Assembly (NCBI GenBank): GCA_025201365.1
Contig: JAIXMF010000001.1
Coordinates: 2,666,001-2,730,000 of the forward strand
DNA length: 64,000 nucleotides
Direction: 5' to 3'
Source: Syncephalis plumigaleata
Lineage: Eukaryota > Zoopagomycota > Zoopagomycetes > Zoopagales > Piptocephalidaceae
In this document: positions 35,889-48,509 of the stretch, piece by piece
Layout: every line of letters begins with the position of its first letter
Numbering within the stretch: position 1 is the stretch's first letter
The notes under the pieces: model-generated
What the model was told of the DNA's origin: nothing
What the model saw: only the letters and a program-made list of their open reading frames with translations
Database searches by the model: none
Position numbers and translations under genes: made by a program

Positions 35889-37731
35889 CTAGTAATCACC
35901 ACGATATCCCGTTAGTTCAGTGAGTAATTCGGGATATCTCATAATAAAGTAGCCAAGCATTGCAACGACAATGAGAATAACCCAGAGTGGATCTAGATTA
36001 GCACCTAATAGCAATACAACAGACATGATGATGATTAACATTATATTGTTCATCATCTTGTATACATACTTTTCTTCATTTGTTCAGGTAATGGCATAAT
36101 ATGACATGACGATGCGGCTGATCCACTGGCCAACAAACGTGCATCTGGACTGAATGATAGGGAAGTAATCGCGAAACTATGTACCTGTGCTACACGTCGT
36201 ACCACCTATATTTACGTATATACGTGTATATATATAGTTAGTAATGATTAAAGGCTGTCAAGTTGTATGTATACAATAACATACGTGTAGATTATGAGCA
36301 TCAATAATACCAATGGATAAATCGGCAGCAGCAAATGCTAGCCATCGACCATTATCACTAGTAAATAGTATGTATACAAGTGGATTAGTAAAGTGATAGG
36401 TGGGTTCGTGTAATTATTAACATACCTAATAGTAAAGGCAGTAGTGGGACAGCGATTAATGCTTTCCTGAGCCATTTTACGATAACTAATGGCGTGTAAT
36501 TTGCAAACAGTGGAATGTTTACGATCTGCACTATTAATAATTACAAAGATGGCACCAATCGTTTCACCTCGACCAAATCTATCATGTATTCCTTAGTATA
36601 GTCTATTATATTACATGATGAATCACAACTAGTGAACGTACCGACAAGCACGGAATAGACAATCGATCTTGCCATTTAACTTTGGACTCTCGAGTGTTTC
36701 AAGCAATTTACCGGATGCCAACGACCAGAAACTCAATTCTTTACCACAAGCGACAGCAATCTATTCGTACTTTATGATTAGCCTGCCGTGATTGTCATTA
36801 CATATCGATTGCGCTATATCGTGTCACTTGCCTTATCATCATCTTTATCAAGATCAAGATCGAGTATATCTTGTTCACCATGTCGATGCGGGTAGATCGG
36901 TTCTAATGAAGGATAAGCCAGCACTGAAAGCTAATAGTACATACGCGTGTTAATTGAGTCAACCTCTTTTCCTAGTAATATCACGTCTAGTATACTTACA
37001 CCACCCGATGAACTGCCACATATCACTTTACTGGCATCACTACTGAATCGAATTGCTTTCTAAAATGGTAAAGGATAATGATATATCAATATATATTAGA
37101 GTATATTGATGTATATTTATACAACTAACTTACTAGATAATCATCATCTAATGCCTTCTCACTTGCTACTGTCGATTGACTCTTGAGTAGATTTATGGAA
37201 CAGGCAGATGAATCACTAAATTGAAATGAATAAGAGAGATATTAATCATGTACTTGTCATTACTGATAGATAAACAGCATAGAAATACTTACATATCTTC
37301 ATTCAACTCAAATATACGACAGTTATTATTGTTATGTTTATCTTCATCGGCCGAGTTAATACCACAAGCAAATAGGTGTGCCTATCAACCAGTCAATAGT
37401 CATTCCTTTGCTAGAGTATACTGAATCTACATTACCTTGTCATTAAGCGATAGACACATTGGTGCATCTTCGTCTGAATTCAGTTCGAGTGCTGTCACTT
37501 CTTCAAGTGTCTGACCATCCAAGTCAATATCGTAGAGTGTCTATGTTTATAGTATTAACTGGCAATGTACGAGTGCTACACTTGGTAATAGACTATGCTT
37601 ACAAGCTTGTTCTTGACACCATTCTTGCCACCGCCACCGCCACCACCTGCTAGTAGACGGCCTTGCTGTGTGAATGACAAACAGTAGACGGGGAAATCAG
37701 TGGCATAAGTAAAGGCTGTTTGTTCCGACAT
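35889..37731 (-). CDS. SEC12: SEC12/PREB: Sar1 guanine-nucleotide exchange factor
   Basis: ER membrane protein that loads Sar1 with GTP to start COPII coat assembly. A seven-bladed WD40 propeller begins FPVYCLSFTQQGRLLAGGG; the GGGGGGGKNGVKNKL segment is the family's potassium-binding loop that contacts Sar1. Later blades read LKAIRFSSDASKVICGSSGG, DKIAVACGKELSFWSLASGK, AFTISDNGRWLAFAAADLS and ITSLSFSPDARLLASG. A single membrane span near the end (DPLWVILIVVAMLGYFIMRY) is followed by a very short lumenal tail ending RGDY, as in compact fungal and animal Sec12 rather than the long-tailed S. cerevisiae protein. About ten short introns. Shares a divergent promoter of 790 bp with creC. Confidence 0.92.
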
Positions 37732-38520
37732 GACGTAGTAGTAATAGTACTAGTACTAGTAGTTGAAAGCTTAAAGGAAAAGGGAAAAACAATTGGATAA
37801 CATTGACAATGCTGCTACTAATGATGATGATGATGATGACGAGGATATCATTTGTACAATATCGAATACAACTCATTGTTTGACACCATATTTCTATATG
37901 TATTATAGCATCTAATTATCTACTCTGTATTTCTACTTGTCTATTATTCTATGTAGATGTAACATATTAGCAATACATATTAGTAACAGTATTGATATTC
38001 TCTACGTTGTTATGTGGCTATCGTTATTATTATTAGCATTCATATATATTAGGATTCAATAAACACGCTGTCTCCGCTCTTATTATCTGGTATTTTTAGC
38101 TCATTCATCATCATCCATGTTCCTTTGTCTTTCTTGTGACCTTTTTTTACTCTTCCAACTCTATCTACCTCACCTCTATCCTATATTCCGTCCTACACTC
38201 TTAAAGAAAGAATACGCAGAAGAGCGTCTACTTTTGCTGTCGTTCTTATCGTTGTAGTTTTCGTAATTGATGTGCTATTGACCGAGGAGGGAGTTGCTGC
38301 TAGCAAGTACAACCATCTCGGTATATGCGCATATACTCTAGTTATTCTACTTTTCCTTTCCTCGTGATTCCTCGCCCTACTTACTCGATCCGATCTATAG
38401 TCTTGCTGAACAAGTAGCACGGGTCTTACGTTAGGCGATTGGTGAATCAGATACACCTTCACTTATTGTAACTATTGCTATTGCTATTACTTACTATCGT
38501 TGGTGCAATCTATCAACACG
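37732..38520. promoter_or_regulatory. Divergent promoter region of SEC12 and creC
   Basis: 790 bp between the two start codons. Contains (ATG)n at 37823-37838 and pyrimidine-rich tracts around 38130-38190 on the creC side. No specific factor site can be named. Confidence 0.4.
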
Positions 38521-41418
38521 ATGGTTGCTAACGCATCACATCCGTCTAATGACGCTAATCAGTCAGCGCCAGTTGAACCTACGGCGTTCTTCGCCTCCGA
38601 AGGCGTCTACCAAGTGACAAAGCACTTTTTCATTGAACAAGCAGTACCCAACTTGGCTATTGGCACACGTATCACATTAGTCACCATTAAATCACGTGAT
38701 TCTACCACTCATCATCAAAATACGGTGTTGGATCATTTGGGTAAGACGCGTACCCCTACTACCGCGACAACAGCAGCAACTGCAACAGCAACTGCAGCAA
38801 CAACAACAAGTCAAAGCCACAGTCATAGCTTTGGCCAGGATGGTAGTGCGATAGTTAGCGAGGCTGCCTCATCGGCCACATCATCAACCATTCGTACTGA
38901 TGAGGAAGATGGCGGAGGAGGACAGCAACAACAACAACAGAATGGAGCGGGAAAAGGCGATGCAGGTAGTGAAAGTGATCAAAGTGTTGTCACACCAACT
39001 TCAACTACATCAGGTCCTCCCACGTCTAGTCAGAGTGTTAGTAGTAGATTGGCGGCAGCCGCTGTGATGATACCGCGTGTAGGACCGTTACGTCGTGCCG
39101 ATACCATGCAAGCACAGAGTAATAATTCAAATCAGTCGGTATTGAATGACACGCCATCACCGCAAACGAGTACGCCAACACTAGTCACGAGTGTGTCTGC
39201 TACAGAGACGGGAGCCACCATCGGTAGTAGTGCCAGTTCCAATAGTTTAGCCGCGATATTCTCGAGTGGTGGCAGCGGTCGTCGTAGTAAACCGAAAAAC
39301 GACGTCAATCGTACGACATCCAGCTTTCTTATGCGATCCAGTCCACAGGAAATGATGAATCCTTTAGTGAATATGAACGCGCAAACCTTAGGCACAGCAG
39401 CCAATAATGCCACCAATGCATCCGCTACTATGGTATGTATACAATCATGCCAATAGTATAACTACTTATATAGCTAATGATGTGAATGATCATACTTACT
39501 AGTCTACTAGATTCGCGAGTGCAATATCATCTACACCGAATGGATTACAGGATGAACAGCGTAATGGACGTGCCAGTCATAAGAGTAGCAATGGTGATGG
39601 TGCCAGTCATAAAAGTAGCAATAGCGATAATGGTTGCACACAAGTACCTGGCATCCAGAAGGATACGTTCATCTTTTTCAATGTCGGTCGGACATTCTAT
39701 TGGTCCGGTCTTGATGCTAAGGTAAGAATAGAAATGGAGATAATATATCATATATCATATTTATTAATGAATACACTTACTACAGGATCTACCTGTATCT
39801 TATATCAATTTTAGCAAGGCATTCCCAACATGTCACGATGTCAATATGTTAACACGCGACTCGAAGCACCTTGATGTTATTATCGGATTCAGTACGGGTG
39901 ATATCATATGGTTCGATCCAATTTGTAATCGATACCATCGTCTGAATAAACAAGGTGTCGTCAATGGAAGTGCAGTTACAGCCATTCAATGGATACCGGG
40001 ATCTGATCAACTATTTATGGTCGCCTTTAAAGATGGATGTATGGCGATATTTGATCGTGATAAAGATGATCAACCAGTATCACTTCAATCGAGTCATCGT
40101 AATACCAAGTAAGTACATGTGTATATAGTATCTATTGCCCTAATAACATTATCATTTATTTACTCTATATTATTCTATAATTATATAGATTCCATGTTAC
40201 ACGCGCACCCAAAGGATCTAAACACAATCCTACATCCTATTGGCAAGTAAGCCCGAGAGCAGTCACTGGTAAGGAAATATGCACTAATTGCACCTATTTA
40301 CTAATAAACTAACATACATTGCTACTAATAAATCATAGCATTTGCCATATCACCTGATTGTCAACATATGGCAATGACAAGTATGGATGGTTGTTTACGT
40401 ATTGTAGATTTAATACAAGAAAAGTAAGTGGGATCACATTATGATTAGTAGTAATGAATACGACATTAACTACTCGTTATTAATCTTCGCGATTAGATTA
40501 ATTCATACATTTGAAAGCTATTTCGGTGGATTGACCTGTGTTGCATGGAGTCCTGATGGCAAATACATTATTGTAAGATACACTCATGATCATATTAATA
40601 ATAACAGTAATAACATTTGAATTGATGTAGACGGGTGGACAAGATGATCTCGTGTCTATTTGGTCATTTATCGATCATTGCATCGTTGCTCGTTGTCAAG
40701 GTCATCAATCATGGGTAGGTCATATATATATATATATATATATGAAGAATATGAGTAGCAAATGAGTAACCTCCTATTATCATTTCATATTCATTTAGGT
40801 TACTGATGTAGCATTTGATAATTGGCGATGTGACGAGGATCAATATCGATTCGGTAGTGTAGGCGAGGATGGTCAAATATTACTATGGGATTTCTCGGTA
40901 CAAACCCTAGGTAAACCAAAGGTAAGATTACAAATCTTATTATCATATCATATCATTACTAATATATCTCTTGTTATACTGTAATAATAGAGACGTAATA
41001 GTGTAACAACTAGCGGTATTCATAGTAGACGACATACACGCACGGAATCATCAATGTCAAATCAACCTATTGCCACAACTGCAACAACTGCAACTACAAC
41101 ATCATCGACGAATAATCAGCATAATAAGACAAAGGATGCACCACCACTTCATCATGCTCTACCACGTAGTCAAGTACCTATTCTACGTCCTATTGCAGTA
41201 AGTATATAATAATCATGAATACACATTATACTTATTATGACATCTATTTCTAATAGGGTATGGTAGCTCATGAAGATCCTACAAGTTCAATTATATTCCA
41301 AGAGAAATATTTATTAACAACATGTTGTCGTGGTCATATTAAATTATGGTCACGACCATTTACGACCAATGCCGTATCATCTGTTGTGTCTAATGTGCAT
41401 CTACCTGCCAAGTCATAA
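38521..41418 (+). CDS. creC: creC/WDR20-type WD40 protein, deubiquitinase regulator
   Basis: In Aspergillus CreC partners the deubiquitinase CreB in carbon catabolite repression; the animal relative WDR20 activates USP12/46. N-terminal start [10 protein letters not shown] and a conserved [11 protein letters not shown] block, then a long Ser/Thr/Gln low-complexity region. The family core follows: [141 protein letters not shown] and IKLWSRP near the end. About eight short introns; the splice after SATM uses the upstream of two tandem TAG acceptors (giving [10 protein letters not shown]). The end is at 41418; intact. Confidence 0.92.
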
Positions 41419-42071
41419 CTTAGTCTATTCCTCTCTTTGTTTCTTCTCTCTCTCTCTCTCTCTCTTTATTTGTATGTATAATGATCCATTTTCTATTCAT
41501 AGTATTCATTTATTTACCATTTACGCGATTATAATAGTTAATTGCTTGTATACCGTCACATTGATTAGAGACAACACACACACACACACACACATACGAT
41601 AATGACAACAGTTATTATAGTAGTAATAGTAGTTGTTTAGGTATAACGAGCAGGTTATTATTTGATGATAAACTTATTGGTTCAAACCAAAAATCTATTT
41701 TGGAGTGCATAAATACACAAGTGTAGGAGAAAAGAGGGAAAATGAAAGAGTGAAGAGTGAAGAGCGTATGACAATAACAATTCAATTCAATTCAATTCAT
41801 CAATCAATGAATCATGATAAATAGAATGTCGATAATCATCCATGCTTAAATAAGAATAATACTAATAGTGGCATAGAAAGGAAAGGGAGAACATGGAGGG
41901 ATTATACGACAATGACTATGATATCATCATTATAAGCATCATTCTACATGAATCTATAGAATGATGTTCATACTAATACTAACTAGTGTATATCATCGCT
42001 CTTCATCAACTACTACTACTACTGCTACTTAGTAGTCATTTTGCTATTATTATTATCATCGTTGTTATAAT
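41419..42071. other. 3' intergenic between creC and SWI1
   Basis: About 650 bp between convergent genes, with (TC)n at 41445-41466, (CA)n at 41574-41594 and an AATTC repeat at 41782-41800. Nothing else recognised. Confidence 0.4.
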
Positions 42072-45000
42072 TTATCTAGCAGTAATAGTAGACTTGCCAG
42101 TTGATCTTACACCATTATCATCTGACTCTGTGGTTGCATCGGTAATATCGGCTAATGCGTGAATCTCGCGTACAAGTGAAGGATCTAGATCAGGTCGTAG
42201 TAATACTTTAACCGCTGCTTTACGCAACAATCGATGCACCCAACCTTCTGTGTCCAGTAGGCGTAATCGTTTAATCATGGCACACGCTCTTAGACATACA
42301 GGCGTGTAAATACCAAGTGCACTCATGGCCGTCTGACCCGCAGAGGATGGATGACCACCATTTGATGCTGCAAGTGTGGGTGGTGCCGTGACAATCGCCG
42401 TGACTACAGCGGGTGTATCTGCCACGGCAATACGCAATAATGCCGTAATGAGACCACGTCCATACGAGGGATTAAAGTCAGGAATGGTTGTATTACTACT
42501 ACTACTACTACCAGTGGCTAATAGTAATTCACGACAATCTGCATCACTTAGTGATTCAATCCAATTGTAGATGGCCATGACAGTCATTTCGAAATCGACT
42601 GCATTCTGTTGACCTTCAGGTGTTTGTACAGGCACGATCACTGGATGACTAACCGCTTGCATTAATCGATGTAGTAATGGAATCAATCGCTGATACGAGA
42701 AATCACTAGGGAATCGAGCGACAAACTCGCGATTACACTGTTGCACCGTGATCCGTGCCAGCGTCTCTAGAGCAAGTGACGCGGTAGTTGACGTTGCAAG
42801 TGAGTTGATAGACATCATAGATGTTGATGTAGGTGTGGGTGCAGTAGCAATCGCTGTTGATAATGGTCGATTATGTTCTGCTGCATCTAACCAATCAACT
42901 AGGAAATGAATAACAATACGTGCCGTACTATCAAGAGTGAACACCAAGGCATTACTAATGTTCGATAGTAGAATAAGTGTATGTTGATGTAGTTCACCGA
43001 TATCCGCTGCCTCGAATGTAATAGGCGATGTACGTGTATTTCCATCACGTTTATCCTCGTATTTCAAGGTGAGAATTGCTTCCAGTACAGGGAATATCAA
43101 TCGATGTTGAGCGATCACTACTTGATTGTCGGGTAAGAAGGAGAGATTACGCAGTATTGTCATGAGACAATGGCATTGATCGCGTTGACTTTCCACTTGT
43201 GTTTGTTCGAGTTCCGTACGATGCTTAATATGTTCCGTCAATCGTAACTCTAATGATTCGCGTAATTCCTGATTAAGTAACTCGATACTTGGTTGATAGG
43301 AATCTGTCGATGATGATGATGATACTCTATCAGCATCTTCTTCATACTCTGTAGATGTAGATTGATCGAGTGTACCAGTAGTATTAGTCAATGGTTTAGT
43401 CAATAGTTCTAGTAGTAATTCCATAATAGTATCAGTGAGATCACCGCAACTAGATAGGGGAAGTGCCACTGATTTCTCCGCTGTAACTACCGTCAACGTA
43501 TTCAATGCATTAATCACTTCCCAGGGTAATCGAGATTTGAGTGACATGGTTAATGCATGAATATCAACAGTACCTAGTAGTAGTAATGAAGGAAAACGAG
43601 TTAGATTATTATTAATATTAAGCAATCATTTAATAACATACCTAATTCGGTGATCCTTGGCATACGTACACGTCGATCCAAGTGCTCCAATGGACGTAGA
43701 TCCAATCCACCAAACGTCTCTACATGACGCATGGCAGGTGTGTAATGATTTTGTTTAGATACAAATGGTGTGGCTGTTGTAGCCGTAGTAGGAGTAATAG
43801 GAGTGGAGGTTCTAGTTGCGGTTGAATGCAGTGCGGTAGGTAATGCAGGTGTAGTGGCATGTAATGATGCATTAGATTGCATCTCGGTTGCAGTGTTCAC
43901 GTTAGATGCAGCGATAGTGGGAATGGCTACAGGTGCGGGTGTAGTAGAAGATGTAGTAGAAGATGTAGTAGTAGAATGATCAGTCGTCATTAGTAAGGAT
44001 GCATTGAATGAATTGGATGTAGATGTACCAGGTATCGAGGACAACTTATTATCAGTCGATTTATCCGATGCTGCTACTATTGATGCATGCGCATCTTTTT
44101 GAATATATGCTGATAATGGTGATTTTAATCCTAATTCATTATTTGCTGCTGTATTAGTAGTATTAGTAGTAGTAGGTGTGTTTGTCGTCGATAAAGATCC
44201 AGGTGTACTACTTGACTCAATAGGCATGGTAGATGATGTAGCATGTAAGGGTAATGCTGTGACAGGTGTTGATGACTATAGTATAGACATCATTATTAAT
44301 TAGTTAGTTAATATTGTATGAACATATTATATTTCACTCTAATAATCTAATCACTTACTAATGAATTAGGATGTGAAGGAGTTGTTCGATTATTTAATGC
44401 AGTAGTGTTAGGGTTATTTCCTATTTGTTATTGTAACAGCAACAATAGCAATGACAACAACAAGTATATTATTCAATATTAACATTCAAATAGTAATAGT
44501 AATAGTAATAGTAGTAGTAGTAGTAGTATTTCATGCCTGCTTACCACTCTGTGTCACTTGTAATTGAATAGTTCGCATATGCTTCTGTAATTCCTCTGCA
44601 TGATCTACTGGACGTGAGAATCCTGACTGACTTTTATCGCGTGATAATGGACGACTAGCCGAGGATACCGGTTGTATTTTCATAGGTATAGCTTCATGTC
44701 CCATTAACTGCGAGGAATCTACTAGAGCACCATTAGTATGTTTATCCTGTTCAGAGGCATTGTTGTTGTTGTTGTTGTTGCTCTTTTCATTAATTGATGC
44801 AGTATCATTACTATTGGCTGTAATGGATGATGTAGCATTAGCATTAGAAGCAGATGGTATGGTAGCAGTAATGGCAGTACTCGTAGCAGTACTAGTTGAA
44901 TTCATCATTGTTGGATTCATGGCAAATGCTTGATTTTGAAAACTGAGTTGCTGTAAATGTTGCATAAGTGCTGCTGAATCCATATTAGATAATGGTATAC

Positions 45001-45133
45001 CGGATTGTGCTAAGGTAGCTTGTTGTTGTTGTTGTTGTTGCTGCTGACGTTGTTGAAGTAACAATTGCTGCTGCGCTTGTAAATGTTGATGTTGCTGTTG
45101 CTGTTGATTCATCAACAATAGTTGTTGTTGTAA

Positions 45134-45166
<33 letters not shown>

Positions 45167-47531
45167 TTGTTGTTGCGCTTGCTGCTGCTGTTGTTGTTGT
45201 TGTTGAGCAAGAAGGGGATACAACGCAGCTAGCTGTTGTGTGTCAATTCCATTTTGATTTAGTAAACCGGATTGATTTAGTGTGGCGGCCATCGCTGCTA
45301 ATGAGTCTGGTTGCGGTGTACTTGTTGTTTGCGCCATTGCTGATCCCAATAGTGTTGCTGCAGCAGCAGAATGTTCTGCTTGCGATATACTAGCTGACAC
45401 ACTCGTTGAAGTCATCTTAGGAGAGGCAAGTGGGTTTGCGGGCATATTACTATTGCTAGACGTGTTACTCTCCATGGATAGGCCTTGCCCAATGCCGTTG
45501 GTTTCATTTGCAACAGCTGGCGTGGCTGCACGCGATGCATCAGGCGAGGCTAATTCGTGTGGATGATAGATGGCCTCGATATGAGACAGTGTCGAAATGA
45601 AGAATCGTCTTATGGTGGATGTGGCATTGGGAACGCTGTCGGGTATTTTAAGTGCTTGCGCCACTAATCGCCATTGTTTCCGTTTACCAACCTATTCGCT
45701 CATATAAATAATCACGTAATAAATCCGTATCGTCACTTACCAATGCATGTCCACCTAGTTCTTGCACTTTATAGTAGAACAATCGCATATCAAGTGGTTT
45801 ACCATCGCATGCAGGTATTTTAAGGAATGGCGTGCCCTTACGCTGATGAATGATCTCCATCGTTCGCATAAATTGATCGGGTGCCAATGCAACCTCGGCA
45901 TCATTACTAAGGAAAGCCTCGGATAGATCTTCTCCACCGTAGATAGGTGTATAATCGATACGTTCCAATCGTGCACCGGTCACGCCACTCATAGGATCTG
46001 GAGTGCCCGGTTGCGGTGTAGGTGATAGGGGACCCTCTGATGGCGTACCATGCATAGACGTGGTTGCAGGTAGGGTGGCAGCATGCGGGACAGGTGTACT
46101 CGATGCAGTGCGTGGTCTCTTACTAGGTGGAGGTGGCGACATCATGTCTGCCGCTGAGGGTGTACCCACTGCACTTGAATCCGCCATAGGTGTTTTAGCC
46201 GAAGATGGATCGGGTGTACCCGTGGCAGACGCGGTAGCCATCGGATTCATCAATTGATTCTGCCAATTCAGTAGGGTTGCACTACCAGGCCATGCCATAT
46301 TCTGTATTAGCAGCGGATTCAATTGAGGTGGTATGGACATTCCACCTGATACCATGTTTGCATTTGAATTCATTGCTGCCGCTAAGAGTGGATTATTAGC
46401 AGCAGACATGGCCGCAGCCATATTCAATGCAGCAGGATTATTGCCTGAATTGGCCAATGCAGCTAGCCATGCTTGTTGCTGTTGCTGTTGTTGCTGTTGC
46501 ATACGTTGTAATGGTTGAAGCATCTGTTGCTGTTGCTGCTGTTGTTGTTGTTGTTGTTGTTGTTGCTGTAACTGCTGCTGTAAACGATGTTGCATCAAGA
46601 GAGCATGATTGGGATTACCAGCATTGATGGCACCTAATGGCACGCCAGCATTCAGTTGTTGCATTAGCATTGGATTGGATCCTACTGCTGCAGCAATACG
46701 CTGTTGTTGTTGACGCTGCAACAGCTGTTGTCGACTAAGCTGACTATGATTCGCTTGCTGTTGTGCTTGTTGTTGTGCTTGTCGTTGCATTTGCAATTGG
46801 ATCTGTCGTTGCTGTGCCTGTTGCTGTGCCTGTTGCTGTTGTTGTGCCAATTGTGGTGACTGTACCATACCCAATGCAGCCAAGTTCTCGGCTGTTACAT
46901 TCTGTAGATTATTCGGCATACCGCTGTTAGATGCATTCGATAGATTGGCTAATGTCGTATCGTCAATATTGGTCGTCATCGTTGCAGTTGTGGTCGCCGC
47001 TGATGTAGTCGCAGCAGCTGTATTGGGTGTAGTATTTGTATCAGGTGGGGCTGGTGTACCACTAGGCATAGGTGTACTTCTTCCAGATGCGGATGCCGTA
47101 TTTATCTCATTTTGAAGTCGTGCAAATAAATCTCCAATATCATTGGCTGATATATTGGATAATAAGTTACCGCCCAATTGATCGGGTGTAGCGCCGATGA
47201 GATTAGATGCTGGATGATTGGCCATACCACTGATTCCTGTTGCTGCCATAGGTGTAGAAGAGGCAGCAGCAGCTTGATTCATATTAAAATTCATCATACC
47301 TGGATATTGACCTCCATTCATAATAGCATTGGCCATCGCTTGATTATTGAAAGCCGATGCAAGTGACATGTTAGGATATGGTACTGGATTAGGTGTGCCA
47401 CCAGCGCTGCTGCCCATCCCAGGCGATAGCATTTCTGTCGGTGTAGCACCAGGTAAGCGAGCCCCTTGTACACTCGACAGACTACTGGCTACCGAGGATT
47501 GCCGCTGGCTTTGCGGCGGTGGTTGTTGCAT
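42072..47531 (-). CDS. SWI1: SWI1: ARID subunit of SWI/SNF chromatin remodeller, Gln-rich
   Basis: DNA-binding subunit of the ATP-dependent SWI/SNF remodeller. The N-terminal half (45741-47531) is Asn/Met/Ala/Gln-rich with several long polyglutamine runs. The ARID domain begins near FMRTMEIIHQRKGTPFLKIP, continues PLDMRLFYYKVQELGGHALV and, after a 49-nt intron (45692-45740), GKRKQWRLVAQALKIPD and IRRFFISTLSHIEAIYHPHE. Another Gln-rich block follows, then Ser/Thr-rich exons, then the conserved C-terminal region (PRITELGTVDIHALTMSLKS, LPWEVINALNTLTVVT, LMTILRNLSFLPDNQVVIAQ) with an armadillo-like helical feel. Ends STGKSTITAR. About five introns. Start MQQPPPQSQRQ chosen as the first Met; a short upstream acceptor-like TTAG leaves a 5'UTR exon possible. 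Confidence 0.9.
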
Positions 47532-47948
47532 CTGTACCTAACCAGTACACGTAACTAGTCTTTTCTTCTTCGTCTTCTTCGATGTAAATAAGTGTACGAG
47601 TTCTAGGCACGCGCGCGCCTGTATGTGTATGTTCCGCGTATATACTTGCGCGTACTAATAACTAAACGCTCCTATAGTTGAAAGGATAATAAACAGAAAA
47701 ACCGCTGTTACTACCTGAGTATATATATATATATTAGTAATGACGCGTTCTATTAAGCGATAAATACCACTAATAACACGCTACTGGTGTAATTACCTAC
47801 TCGATATATATGTATGCAATCGACAACTGACTAACAGCAATAATAGATGCAAGCCTTCTTTTTGGATAATAAACCCGTTGCCTATTTATATATGCTATAT
47901 ACATATGAAAGAAAAGCGTATTTACATTAGTTAGTATCACTGTATCCT

Positions 47949-48249
47949 ATGTCAAGACTAGGTTATTCCCGTTTAACACCCTTGATCTACAAGTAGATCG
48001 CAAGATCGTGCCAATATCATCTAGGCTCATCTTGGTGAACACGCATATACGAACGATATATTGCTGCAATTCCAGCAATGGTTCGAACGACATGAACCCG
48101 TAAGCCGGATTTTTATTGGTCATCTTGCTCTGTCAACAAGCCCCTTTAAACCGTATACGTCTTTACTCAATCTTACCCACCAGGAACAGATCTTGCGTCA
48201 AATGGACTCGCACCGACAACACGCGTTCAAAGGTGTTTTTGGTAAATAA
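47949..48249 (+). CDS. Small unknown gene, model uncertain
   Basis: A codon-like frame at about 48018-48249 reads AHLGEHAYTNDILLQFQQWF, ERHEPVSRIFIGHLALSTSP, YTSLLNLTHQEQILRQM and ends HAFKGVFGK, but has no ATG before its last 30 codons. An upstream exon starting MSRLGYSRLTPLIYK at 47949 is attractive; an ATCTAG acceptor precedes the main frame, but the GTAGAT donor available leaves the phase wrong by one base, as in several neighbouring genes. Basic, helical, possibly a small mitochondrial protein (inference from the N-terminus). Divergent from SWI1. Confidence 0.4.
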
Positions 48250-48509
48250 GTAGAGAAAAAGAGAAACAGCCACTAAGCAAAAGGGTATAATAGTAATAGT
48301 GAGGAATAACCACACACCACTATGATCATTCTTACCACACACACACACACATTATTCTCTTTCTCTCTCTTTCTCGTTTTTGTGTGTGAGTGTGGTATGA
48401 ATTGAAACTTGTAATGATCCAGTATGATTGGCTAGAATAGTAGAAATGAGTAAAAATTTACAATCATTATAATCCACTCGTGAATGTTATTTATAACAAT
48501 AGTTTATTA

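Noticed and set aside
45680-45745. Apparent frame break in the SWI1 ARID domain (RDYLYERIGW then stop).
   Set aside because: A 49-nt intron with GTAAGTGACG donor and GAATAG acceptor joins LGGHAL to VGKRKQWRLVAQAL exactly as the ARID pattern needs.
44990-46840. Plus-strand frames rich in Cys, Val, Ala opposite the SWI1 exons.
   Set aside because: They are antisense shadows of polyglutamine and Ala/Ser-rich coding sequence.
47900-48250. tRNA gene suggested by a GGTTCGAAC-like string near 48078.
   Set aside because: No acceptor stem or anticodon arm can be drawn around it, and the region reads as a protein frame.
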